A DNA stretch of 6,557 bases from the NCBI GenBank assembly GCA_021204565.1, contig JAJPZE010000195.1, positions 1-6,557 on the forward strand, given 5' to 3'. The position numbers and the translations under genes were made by a program. This DNA is from Prevotella sp. (GTDB taxonomy: Bacteria; Bacteroidota; Bacteroidia; Bacteroidales; Bacteroidaceae). Under the pieces are notes generated by a model that was given only the letters and a program-made list of their open reading frames with translations, searched no databases and was not told the origin of the DNA. Shown here one piece after another: positions 1-5,172 of the stretch; position 1 is the stretch's first letter, and each line of letters begins with the position of its first letter.

Positions 1-320
1 GTGGTGAGGAACGTGCCGTGATCCAAGTATTGGAAATAAACGAACTGACCCAATGCGAAGATAATCGACGCATAAAAAAAGATATAACACGAGAAGCAAA
101 ACCCCCGCCGAAAGGATATCGCCCCGTCAAGCACCTTATTCCGAAACACTTGCAAACGCCAGCCGACAAAGAACGGCGTGCTGAGCATCAGTATGCTCCC
201 CCAACTGTTTTCCGGATGACATATCAACAACCACATGCTCAACATCCACACGAGGGCGAGGATTATCCCGTCCTGACGAGCGAATGCCTTCACCTGCAAT
301 AAATTAACCGCGTTGAACAT
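1..320 (-). CDS. DUF4199-family integral membrane protein, N-terminal fragment
   Basis: Reading the minus strand from the ATG at 320-318 gives 106 uninterrupted codons to the window edge, so the C-terminus is missing. Three hydrophobic stretches are visible, at about residues 17-34, 40-56 and 73-96. The segment around residues 48-72 (TPFFVGWRLQVFRNKVLDGA) followed by an FxxGF(C) stretch and then YFQYLDHG at about 95-102 matches my memory of DUF4199 proteins, a Bacteroidota family of small inner-membrane proteins of unknown function. In that phylum these genes often lie next to a GT2 glycosyltransferase, but here the downstream neighbour is outside the window. The start follows a TAACTTTG promoter box at 377-370 by a leader of about 45 nt. 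The plus-strand ORF over the same bases is a shadow: it lacks any recognisable domain and is rich in P, H and K. Family assignment is from recognition, not a search. Confidence 0.78.
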   Translation of the reverse strand, partial: MFNAVNLLQVKAFARQDGIILALVWMLSMWLLICHPENSWGSILMLSTPFFVGWRLQVFRNKVLDGAISFRRGFCFSCYIFFYASIIFALGQFVYFQYLDHGTFLT

Positions 321-369
321 ATTGTATAGCCTTCCGGAGTCCGGATTTTGACCGGGGCGTACCGACGTG

Positions 370-402
370 CAAAGTTAACGATATTGCGCGTTATGTTAAA
401 CC
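370..402 (-). promoter_or_regulatory. Candidate Bacteroidota-type promoter of the DUF4199 gene
   Basis: On the minus strand TAACTTTG (377-370) fits the Bacteroidota sigma-ABfr -7 consensus TAnnTTTG. A GGTTT at 402-398, 20 nt upstream, is a weak match to the -33 TTTG element. Transcription from here would give a 5' leader of roughly 40-45 nt before the ATG at 320. The -33 part lies inside the hairpin at 386-410, so a protein or structure acting there could control it. Strength and use are inferred. Confidence 0.55.
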
Positions 403-410
403 ATACGCGC
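386..410. repeat. Imperfect inverted repeat overlapping the minus-strand promoter
   Basis: GCGCGTTATG (386-395) and CATACGCGC (402-410) are complementary over nine pairs with one bulged T, around a six-base loop TTAAAC. It covers the expected -33 region of the minus-strand promoter, so an operator is a reasonable guess. It is not followed by a T-run in the direction of either gene, so a terminator is unlikely. Confidence 0.5.
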
Positions 411-454
411 ATAATTTTCGCGCCTTTTGTTTCTTGTCGCGGGGAATGCGGACG

Positions 455-476
455 TATGTGTCGAAACAGTGCAAGC
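455..476 (+). repeat. Direct repeat copy 1 (22 bp, paired with 611-632)
   Basis: This copy contains TGTCGAAACAGTGCAAGC at 459-476. The second copy, 156 bp downstream in the same orientation, has TGTCAAAATAGTGCAAGC. The 18-bp cores agree at 16 positions, and the wider 22 bp differ at three. Both are followed within about 20 bp by GTCGTGCG. The two copies flank the palindrome array at 539-593. They may be fragments of a dispersed intergenic repeat or paired binding sites. Confidence 0.6.
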
Positions 477-538
477 GGGGTCGTGCGTAACTTATTGATA
501 ATCAACGCCGGGCATAAGCTTAGGTTTTGCGGGGCTTT

Positions 539-570
539 ATATGGGGTTACGGGTACCCATAACCCCATAT
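539..570. repeat. 32-bp near-palindrome 1 (ATATGGGG ... CCCCATAT)
   Basis: The arms ATATGGGGTTA (539-549) and TAACCCCATAT (560-570) are perfect reverse complements. Between them lies the perfect palindrome GGGTACCC (551-558), flanked by one mismatched pair (C550/A559). The whole 32 bp is therefore self-complementary except for one pair. It overlaps palindrome 2 by nine bases (562-570). It could extrude as a cruciform, fold as an RNA hairpin on either strand, or bind a dimeric regulator. It lies roughly midway between the two outward-facing promoters. Confidence 0.85.
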
Positions 571-593
571 TAAGGGTACCCATAATATGGGGT
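562..593. repeat. 32-bp near-palindrome 2, overlapping palindrome 1
   Basis: Centred on a second GGGTACCC (574-581), the arms ACCCCATATTA (562-572) and TAATATGGGGT (583-593) are perfect reverse complements, with one mismatched pair (A573/A582). The palindrome reuses the CCCCATAT arm of palindrome 1, so the two structures are mutually exclusive if folded. GGGTACCCATAA also recurs directly at 551-562 and 574-585 (period 23), and ATATGGGGTyACG recurs at 539-551 and 585-597 (period 46). This periodic layout resembles an array of operator sites more than a simple terminator. Confidence 0.85.
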
Positions 594-610
594 CACGCCC
601 GTCAAGCCCT

Positions 611-632
611 TATATGTCAAAATAGTGCAAGC
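611..632 (+). repeat. Direct repeat copy 2 (22 bp, paired with 455-476)
   Basis: This copy contains TGTCAAAATAGTGCAAGC at 615-632, matching copy 1 at 16 of 18 core positions and in the same orientation. It begins 18 bp after the end of palindrome 2. The following CCGGGCGGGCGCGTCGTGCG is like the sequence after copy 1 but expanded by a G+C-rich insertion. Confidence 0.6.
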
Positions 633-667
633 CGGGCGGGCGCGTCGTGCGGGTGCACCTATGCCCT

Positions 668-692
668 GCCCCGCTCTAATGTCTTGCGGGGC
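668..692. repeat. GC-rich inverted repeat upstream of the rhodanese promoters
   Basis: GCCCCGC (668-674) and GCGGGGC (686-692) form a perfect seven-base stem with an 11-base loop. A T-rich run follows only after a further ten bases and coincides with a promoter-like box. I read it as a possible regulatory hairpin or operator; an intrinsic terminator for some upstream transcript is possible but poorly supported. Confidence 0.4.
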
Positions 693-711
693 GTGCGATT
701 GTTTAATTTTG
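684..711 (+). promoter_or_regulatory. Candidate upstream promoter of the rhodanese-proS operon
   Basis: TAATTTTG at 704-711 fits the TAnnTTTG -7 consensus, with a TTG at 684-686 spaced 17 nt upstream, slightly shorter than the usual 19-21. The 15 bp at 703-717 are repeated at 744-758 with one difference. This could be a second start site or simply a fortuitous A/T patch. It ranks below the box at 745-752, which matches the minus-strand promoter exactly. Confidence 0.35.
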
Positions 712-743
712 CGGCGTACGTGTCGGTTTTCGGCGGAGTAATG

Positions 744-758
744 TTAACTTTGCGGCGT
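744..758 (+). promoter_or_regulatory. Candidate main promoter -7 box of the five-gene operon
   Basis: TAACTTTG (745-752) fits the Bacteroidota -7 consensus TAnnTTTG. Together with flanking bases, GTTAACTTTGC (743-753) is an exact inverted copy of the sequence at 369-379 that forms the divergent promoter. Transcription would begin near 759, giving a leader of about 37-40 nt to the ATG at 796/799. No good -33 TTG is seen at the expected distance, only a TTTT at 727-730, so the promoter may need an activator or be weak. Confidence 0.55.
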
Positions 759-795
759 TTTAAGCGTGCGCCGGCGGGTGTGTTGGCGGCTGTTG

Positions 796-1191
796 ATGAT
801 GAAGAAAGTTAAGATTATAATGTCGTTATTTACGTTGATTAGTTCGCTGTTTTCTTGTCAGGCGCAGGAGCGGAGCGCCTTTCGCTCGGTGTCGGCGGAC
901 GAGTTTGCCGACGTTATTGCTGACAGCGCGGTTGTCCGCCTCGATGTACGCACGGCGGAGGAGTATGCCGCGGGGCATATCGAAGGTGCGGTATTGATCG
1001 ACGTGTTGCAAGACGACTTTGTCGATAAAGCCCGTTCGCTCTTGCCCGCAGGGCACACCGTGGCGCTCTATTGCCGCTCCGGCAGGCGGAGCAAGACGGC
1101 GGCACGGCGGCTCGCGGAAGAGGGTTACGACGTCGTCGAGCTATCGACGGGCTGGCTCGGATGGCGGGCGCGGGAAGGCGCGAAAGAGTAA
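796..1191 (+). CDS. Rhodanese-domain lipoprotein (periplasmic/membrane-anchored sulfurtransferase-like)
   Basis: Counting from the second of two adjacent ATGs (799), the protein is 130 residues; the first is at 796. Residues 1-20 form a lipoprotein signal: a basic MKKVK start, a hydrophobic core, and the lipobox LFSC with Cys20 as the likely lipidated residue. A single rhodanese domain follows, with LDVRTAEEYAAGHIEGA at 48-64 and the active-site loop CRSGRRS at 92-98. Cys92 is the predicted persulfide-carrying cysteine, and the domain ends with GWLGW near 118-122. The size fits one-domain GlpE/PspE-like proteins. Substrate and partner are unknown. An in-frame GTG at 766 would add ten arginine-rich residues almost at the predicted transcript start, so I prefer 796/799. 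It is first in the apparent operon, 20 bp before the cytidylyltransferase gene. Confidence 0.88.
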   Translation: MMKKVKIIMSLFTLISSLFSCQAQERSAFRSVSADEFADVIADSAVVRLDVRTAEEYAAGHIEGAVLIDVLQDDFVDKARSLLPAGHTVALYCRSGRRSKTAARRLAEEGYDVVELSTGWLGWRAREGAKE

Positions 1192-1211
1192 AATCAAAAA
1201 ACAAGCATATA

Positions 1212-1919
1212 ATGAATATTGCGGTAATTATTGCGGGGGGACAAGGTCATCGGATGGGGCGCGCCATACCGAAACAATTCATAAACGTTTACGACAAACC
1301 GATAATTCTCTATACGTTAGAGAGTTTCGAGCGTCATCCGATGGTGGATGCGATAGAGGTTGTATGTGTCGACGGCTGGCAAGAAGCCGTATCGGCGTAC
1401 GCCAAGGAGTATTCAATCACGAAGTTGCGGCGCGTGGTCGACGGCGGCGGGACGGCACAGGAGTCGATACGCAACGGGGTGTTTGCCCTCGAAGGGGAGT
1501 GCCGCGCGGACGACATCATCATCGTTCACGACAGCATACGCCCCCTTGTCGAGCCCGCCGTATTGACAGATGTAATCACGACTGCGGAGACGTTCGGCAA
1601 CGCCGTAACGAGCATGCCCTACAACGAGCAGATATTTCTTGTCGCCGACGACGACCCGGCGACGACCCTCAAATACATACCGCGCGAAACGCTCCGGCGG
1701 GTCAGCACGCCCCAAGCATATCGCTTCGAGCTTATCGACAGCAAATATCACGAGGCGTATGAGAAGGGTATCGGCATCTTCGGGAGCGCATATACGAACA
1801 CGATGATGGTGGAGCTCGGCGTGCGTCTGCATTTTGCGGCGGGCAGCGACAAGAACATAAAGCTGACAACGAAAGACGATCTCGAGATATTCAAAGGATA
1901 CCTCGCGTCGAAGAAATAA
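1212..1919 (+). CDS. IspD/TarI-family cytidylyltransferase (CDP-polyol or CDP-sugar precursor synthesis)
   Basis: The 235-residue protein starts at the ATG at 1212. The frame is open back to 1071, but those upstream codons overlap the rhodanese gene and the glycine-rich nucleotide loop begins right after this ATG. Motifs in order: IIAGGQGHRMGRAIPKQF (6-23, CTP and phosphate binding, with Arg14 and Lys21), GGGTAQESIRNG (78-89), VHDSIRP (105-111), TPQAYR (167-172) and NIKLTTKDDLEIF (215-227, Lys217). The family transfers CMP from CTP to a polyol phosphate: methylerythritol 4-phosphate for IspD, ribitol 5-phosphate for TarI. Here HDSIRP replaces the usual HDAARP, and the Asp-x-Ala stretch of IspD is replaced by SAYTNTMM (192-199). 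With an SDR directly downstream, I favour a surface-glycan role over isoprenoid synthesis. The leader is A-rich, with no Shine-Dalgarno sequence. Confidence 0.82.
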   Translation: MNIAVIIAGGQGHRMGRAIPKQFINVYDKPIILYTLESFERHPMVDAIEVVCVDGWQEAVSAYAKEYSITKLRRVVDGGGTAQESIRNGVFALEGECRADDIIIVHDSIRPLVEPAVLTDVITTAETFGNAVTSMPYNEQIFLVADDDPATTLKYIPRETLRRVSTPQAYRFELIDSKYHEAYEKGIGIFGSAYTNTMMVELGVRLHFAAGSDKNIKLTTKDDLEIFKGYLASKK

Positions 1920-1944
1920 GAGGGGAAAGACCGGAACAATACAT

Positions 1945-2991
1945 ATGAACTCAACATACAAGACCTGCGGTTTATACCGGGAAGAGTTGAAACGGATAAC
2001 CGCCGTAAAAGGCATTGAACAGCTCTCGGGCAAGACAATACTCCTGACCGGAGCGACGGGGATGATCGGCACGCAATTGACCGACGCGCTGATGGAGCTC
2101 AACTCGCGCGGCGCGGGCATTAATATCGTCGCCGTCGGGAGAAGCGAAACGAAGGCCCGCGAGCGGCTCGGAGAATACTTTGGCGCCCCGCTCTTCCGTT
2201 TCGTAACGCAAGACGTGACGGAGCCGTTCCCCGCTTCGCTATCGGCAGATTATATTATCCCGTTGGCGAGCTTCACCCATCCGATGGCTTACGGACGCTA
2301 TCCGGTCGAGACGATGGCTATTTGCCTGAAAGGCGCGGAGCACGCTTTGCTGTTGGCTGAACGGACGGGAGCGGCGGTGCTTTATCCGAGCACGGTAGAG
2401 ATCTACGGGGAAGCGGCGGACGGCGAACCGTTTTCGGAGAACGCCACAGGGCGGCTCAACCTCTCGACGAGCCGCGCTTGTTATACGGAAGCGAAGCGCG
2501 CGAGCGAGGCGTTATGCCAGTCGTTCCGCAGCGAGAGGGGCGTGCGGGTGAAGATCGGACGGCTCTGCCGCGTGTTCGGACCGACCGTCCTTGCCGGCGA
2601 CAGCAAGGCTTCGTCGCAGTTTCTCCACAAGGCGCTCGCCGGCGAAGATATTGTCCTCAAGAGCGCGGGCGAACAAATCTATTCATATATATATACGGCG
2701 GACGCAGTCGGAGCGTTGCTCCACATAATGCTCAACGGGGCGGACGGCGAGGCGTACAATATCTCCAACAAGGCGTGCGACGTGCGTTTGAAAGACTTTG
2801 TGCAGACGTGTGCCGGCGTTGCGGGGCGGCGCGTGGTGTACGATTTGCCGGACGAGGCGGAGCGCAAGGGCTTCTCCGTCGCCACGCGGGCAATACTCGA
2901 CAACAGCCGTCTGCTTGCTACGGGCTGGGCTCCGGCGTATGATTTCCGCGACGCGGTAAGGCGTACGATAGAGATTATGCGTTATAAATAA
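1945..2991 (+). CDS. Extended SDR, NAD-dependent epimerase/dehydratase family
   Basis: This 348-residue protein has an extended short-chain dehydrogenase fold typical of nucleotide-sugar enzymes. GATGMIG (36-42) is the Rossmann dinucleotide loop, STVEIYG (149-155) supplies the catalytic Ser/Thr, and YTEAK (180-184) holds the catalytic Tyr180 and Lys184. RLCRVFGP (206-213) and YIYTADAVGALL (248-259) resemble the substrate-binding region of UDP-glucuronate decarboxylase and dTDP-glucose 4,6-dehydratase relatives. About 30 residues precede the Rossmann strand, as in the SDRs that accompany TarI-like cytidylyltransferases in glycan clusters I remember. The likely substrate is a nucleotide sugar or the CDP-linked product of the neighbouring enzyme, but the exact reaction cannot be read from the sequence. 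It lies 25 bp after the cytidylyltransferase and 13 bp before engB. Confidence 0.85.
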   Translation: MNSTYKTCGLYREELKRITAVKGIEQLSGKTILLTGATGMIGTQLTDALMELNSRGAGINIVAVGRSETKARERLGEYFGAPLFRFVTQDVTEPFPASLSADYIIPLASFTHPMAYGRYPVETMAICLKGAEHALLLAERTGAAVLYPSTVEIYGEAADGEPFSENATGRLNLSTSRACYTEAKRASEALCQSFRSERGVRVKIGRLCRVFGPTVLAGDSKASSQFLHKALAGEDIVLKSAGEQIYSYIYTADAVGALLHIMLNGADGEAYNISNKACDVRLKDFVQTCAGVAGRRVVYDLPDEAERKGFSVATRAILDNSRLLATGWAPAYDFRDAVRRTIEIMRYK

Positions 2992-3004
2992 GCGGGGGCG
3001 GGGT

Positions 3005-3598
3005 ATGGTTATAAAGAGCGCGGAGTTTGTCGTGTCGTCGCCGTCGGTGGATAAATGCCCCGAAGCGAAACGCCCCGAATATGCGTTTATAGGGCGGAGC
3101 AACGTCGGCAAATCGTCGCTTATCAATATGCTCTGCGGGCGCAAAGGGCTGGCGAAAACTTCGTCGACGCCCGGCAAGACCCTGCTTATCAACCACTTCA
3201 TTATCAATAATTCGTGGTTTCTTGTCGACCTTCCGGGATACGGATATGCCCGCCGGTCGAAGACGATACAGGCGCAATTGGAGCGTATGATAGCGGATTA
3301 TGTCGTGCGCCGGAAGACGTTATACTGCCTGTTTGTCCTTATCGATATCCGTCACAAGCAACAACAAATCGACCGGGAGTTTATCGATTGGCTCGGAGCG
3401 AAGGGGGTTCCGTTCGCCATAGTGTTCACTAAGGCGGACAAACTGTCTGCGCCGGCGGCGAAGAGAAATGCGGAGGCGTGGATGAAGAGCTTGACGGACG
3501 GCTGGGAAGAGTTGCCCCCGAGCTTCATCACATCTGCGGAGAAAGGCGTCGGGAGAGAGGATTTGCTCGGCTTTATGGAGCGGTATCTCGGACAATAA
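3005..3598 (+). CDS. engB: Ribosome-biogenesis GTPase EngB/YsxC/YihA
   Basis: The 197-residue product is a complete TRAFAC-class GTPase of the EngB subfamily, which assists late assembly of the large ribosomal subunit in the cytoplasm. All G motifs are visible: G1 GRSNVGKSS (30-38), G2 SSTPGKT (53-59), G3 DLPGYG (75-80), G4 TKAD (142-145) and G5 TSAEKGVG (176-183). DLPGYGYA and the TPGKT switch are diagnostic for EngB rather than Era or EngA. Length and domain content are normal for the family. The start at 3005 lies 13 bp after the SDR stop, leaving no room for its own promoter, so it is probably co-transcribed. The ATG is preceded by an unusually G-rich stretch rather than the A-rich leaders of its neighbours. 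Confidence 0.96.
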   Translation: MVIKSAEFVVSSPSVDKCPEAKRPEYAFIGRSNVGKSSLINMLCGRKGLAKTSSTPGKTLLINHFIINNSWFLVDLPGYGYARRSKTIQAQLERMIADYVVRRKTLYCLFVLIDIRHKQQQIDREFIDWLGAKGVPFAIVFTKADKLSAPAAKRNAEAWMKSLTDGWEELPPSFITSAEKGVGREDLLGFMERYLGQ

Positions 3599-3626
3599 AC
3601 AACATAAATATATACACAATTCACAT

Positions 3627-5105
3627 ATGGCAACGGAACTGAAAGAATTGACCAAACGGAGCGAGAATTACAGCGCTTGGTACAACGACCTGGTGGTTAA
3701 GGCGGATTTGGCGGAACAAAGCGCGGTGCGCGGATGTATGGTTATCAAGCCGTACGGGTACGCCATCTGGGAGAAGATGCAACGCCGGCTCGACCTTATG
3801 TTTAAGGAGACGGGGGCTGTGAACGCATATTTCCCTTTGCTCATACCGAAGTCGTTCCTCTCGCGCGAGGCGGAGCACGTAGAGGGTTTCGCTAAGGAAT
3901 GCGCCGTCGTTACCCACTACCGGCTGAAGACGTCGGATAGCGGCGGGGGGGTTGTAGTCGACCCTGACGCTCGTCTCGAAGAGGAGCTTATTATCCGCCC
4001 GACATCGGAAACAATCATTTGGAACACATACAAGAACTGGATACACTCTTGGCGCGATTTGCCGCTGATGTGCAATCAGTGGTGCAACGTTATGCGCTGG
4101 GAGATGCGCACACGTCCGTTCCTGCGCACCTCGGAGTTCCTTTGGCAGGAGGGTCATACGGCTCACGCGACGCGCGAGGAGGCGGAGACGGAGGCGCAAC
4201 GGATGCTGAAGGTGTACGCCCGTTTCGCAGAGGAGTGGATGGCGGTGCCCGTCGTGCAAGGCGTGAAAAGCGAGACGGAGCGGTTCGCCGGCGCGCTTGA
4301 TACATATACGATAGAGGCGATGATGCAGGACGGCAAGGCGCTTCAGAGCGGCACAAGCCACTTCCTTGGGCAGAACTTCGCGCGGGCTTTCGGCGTTACG
4401 TTTCTCAATAAAGAGAACAAAGAGGAGTATGTTTGGGCAACATCTTGGGGCGTATCCACCCGCCTTATCGGCGCGCTTATAATGACGCATTCCGACGATA
4501 ACGGGCTCGTCTTGCCCCCGCGTTTGGCTCCGTTGCAAGTGGTGATTATCCCTATCGGCAAGCCGGCTCAGGCGGCGCAGATTGCCGGACGGATGGAGCC
4601 CGTCGTCAATTATTTGCGTTCGAAAGACATAACCGTTAAATACGATGATGCGGACAACAAGCGTCCCGGATTCAAGTTTGCGGACTACGAATTAAAGGGG
4701 GTTCCGGTGAGGCTTGTTATGGGCGGACGCGACCTTGAAAACAACACTGTAGAGGTTATGAGGCGCGATACGTTGGAGAAAGAGACGGTTCCGTTCGACG
4801 GCATAGGAGAGCGCGTGGAGCGTTTGCTCGCCGACATACAACAGAATATTTACGACAAGGCGAAGCGTTTCCGCGACGCCCGTATCTACGAATGCGACAG
4901 CTACGGCGAGTTCAAAGAGCGGATAAAGGACGGCGGTTTCTTCCTTTGCCCTTGGGACGGAACGGCGGAGACGGAAGCCCGGATAAAGGAAGAGACGCAA
5001 GCCACGATACGTTGCGTGCCGTTCGGATACGAGCAGAAGCCGGGCACGGATATGGTCAGCGGCCGGCCGTCAACCCGGCGCGTGATTATCGCCCGCAGTT
5101 ATTAA
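3627..5105 (+). CDS. proS: Prolyl-tRNA synthetase, archaeal/eukaryal type
   Basis: This 492-residue class II aminoacyl-tRNA synthetase charges tRNA-Pro with proline. RPTSET (124-129), the motif 2 region RTSEFLWQEGHTAH (167-180), SGTSHFLGQNFA (241-252) and motif 3 GVSTRLIGALIM (275-286) make the catalytic core. An anticodon-binding domain occupies about 300-405, and a C-terminal domain ends in the conserved Tyr492. It lacks the INS editing insertion of the longer bacterial form, so it belongs to the short archaeal/eukaryal type common in Bacteroidota. By alignment from memory with the human enzyme, the C-terminal zinc site is mostly lost: only Cys441 remains at a ligand position. It follows engB after a 28-bp A+T-rich leader with no Shine-Dalgarno sequence and appears to be the last gene of the operon. 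Confidence 0.96.
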   Translation: MATELKELTKRSENYSAWYNDLVVKADLAEQSAVRGCMVIKPYGYAIWEKMQRRLDLMFKETGAVNAYFPLLIPKSFLSREAEHVEGFAKECAVVTHYRLKTSDSGGGVVVDPDARLEEELIIRPTSETIIWNTYKNWIHSWRDLPLMCNQWCNVMRWEMRTRPFLRTSEFLWQEGHTAHATREEAETEAQRMLKVYARFAEEWMAVPVVQGVKSETERFAGALDTYTIEAMMQDGKALQSGTSHFLGQNFARAFGVTFLNKENKEEYVWATSWGVSTRLIGALIMTHSDDNGLVLPPRLAPLQVVIIPIGKPAQAAQIAGRMEPVVNYLRSKDITVKYDDADNKRPGFKFADYELKGVPVRLVMGGRDLENNTVEVMRRDTLEKETVPFDGIGERVERLLADIQQNIYDKAKRFRDARIYECDSYGEFKERIKDGGFFLCPWDGTAETEARIKEETQATIRCVPFGYEQKPGTDMVSGRPSTRRVIIARSY

Positions 5106-5172
5106 TCGAAGGTTTAGCGCAAATATTCGCCCGCGCCGGTATGTAAGGAAAGCGCACACCGAGGCGCATATG
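5106..5172. other. Short convergent intergenic gap without a clear terminator
   Basis: Only 67 bp separate the stop of proS from the stop of the minus-strand glycosyltransferase. The only self-complementary element I see is a four-base stem (GCGC/GCGC) around 5152-5167, with no T-run on either strand. Termination may be Rho-dependent or rely on RNA collision; I do not call an intrinsic terminator here. Confidence 0.5.

Larger units (their letters stand above)
321..795. other. Gene-free divergent intergenic region
   Basis: About 475 bp separate the divergent DUF4199 gene (minus) and rhodanese gene (plus). I find no credible protein here. The open frames at 348-812 (plus) and 290-583 (minus) have no domain, start at weak codons, and cover repeats and promoters. 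The region holds outward-facing promoter boxes at both ends, two overlapping palindromes in the middle, a 22-bp direct repeat, two imperfect hairpins and a short TTGATAATCAA palindrome at 495-505. It is long for the spacing seen elsewhere in this window (13-67 bp). It could hold operators, an unannotated small RNA, or the remains of a repeat element. The sequence alone does not decide between these. Confidence 0.8.

Noticed and set aside
18..302. 94-codon plus-strand open frame opposite the DUF4199 gene
   Set aside because: The opposite strand encodes a protein with three membrane segments and DUF4199-like signatures; this frame is a compositional shadow.
290..583. 97-codon minus-strand open frame
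   Set aside because: It overlaps the start of the DUF4199 gene in another frame and crosses its promoter and the palindromes; no recognisable family.
539..632. CRISPR-like array
   Set aside because: The repeats are few, overlapping and palindromic with no uniform spacers, and no cas-like gene is in the window.
348..812. 154-codon plus-strand open frame in the intergenic region
   Set aside because: It starts with TTG, shows no domain or sensible hydrophobicity pattern, reads through the palindromes and direct repeats, contains the predicted promoter, and overlaps the better-supported rhodanese start.
1212..1919. Naming the cytidylyltransferase ispD
   Set aside because: The HDSIRP variant, the missing Asp stretch and the SDR partner make the MEP-pathway role uncertain, so no symbol is given.
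1413..2120. 235-codon antisense open frame across the cytidylyltransferase and SDR genes
   Set aside because: It spans the junction of two clearly coding plus-strand genes and has no recognisable motif.
2683..2695. Short AT-dinucleotide run (catatatatatac) within the SDR gene
   Set aside because: It encodes SYIYT in a conserved region of the enzyme; at this length it is weak evidence for slippage or phase variation.
3621..4538. 305-codon antisense open frame within proS
   Set aside because: Long antisense frames are expected opposite G+C-biased genes; proS on the plus strand is unambiguous and this frame is arginine/leucine-rich without a domain.
5106..5172. Possible bidirectional terminator between proS and the GT4 gene
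   Set aside because: Only a four-base stem without a T-run is present on either strand.
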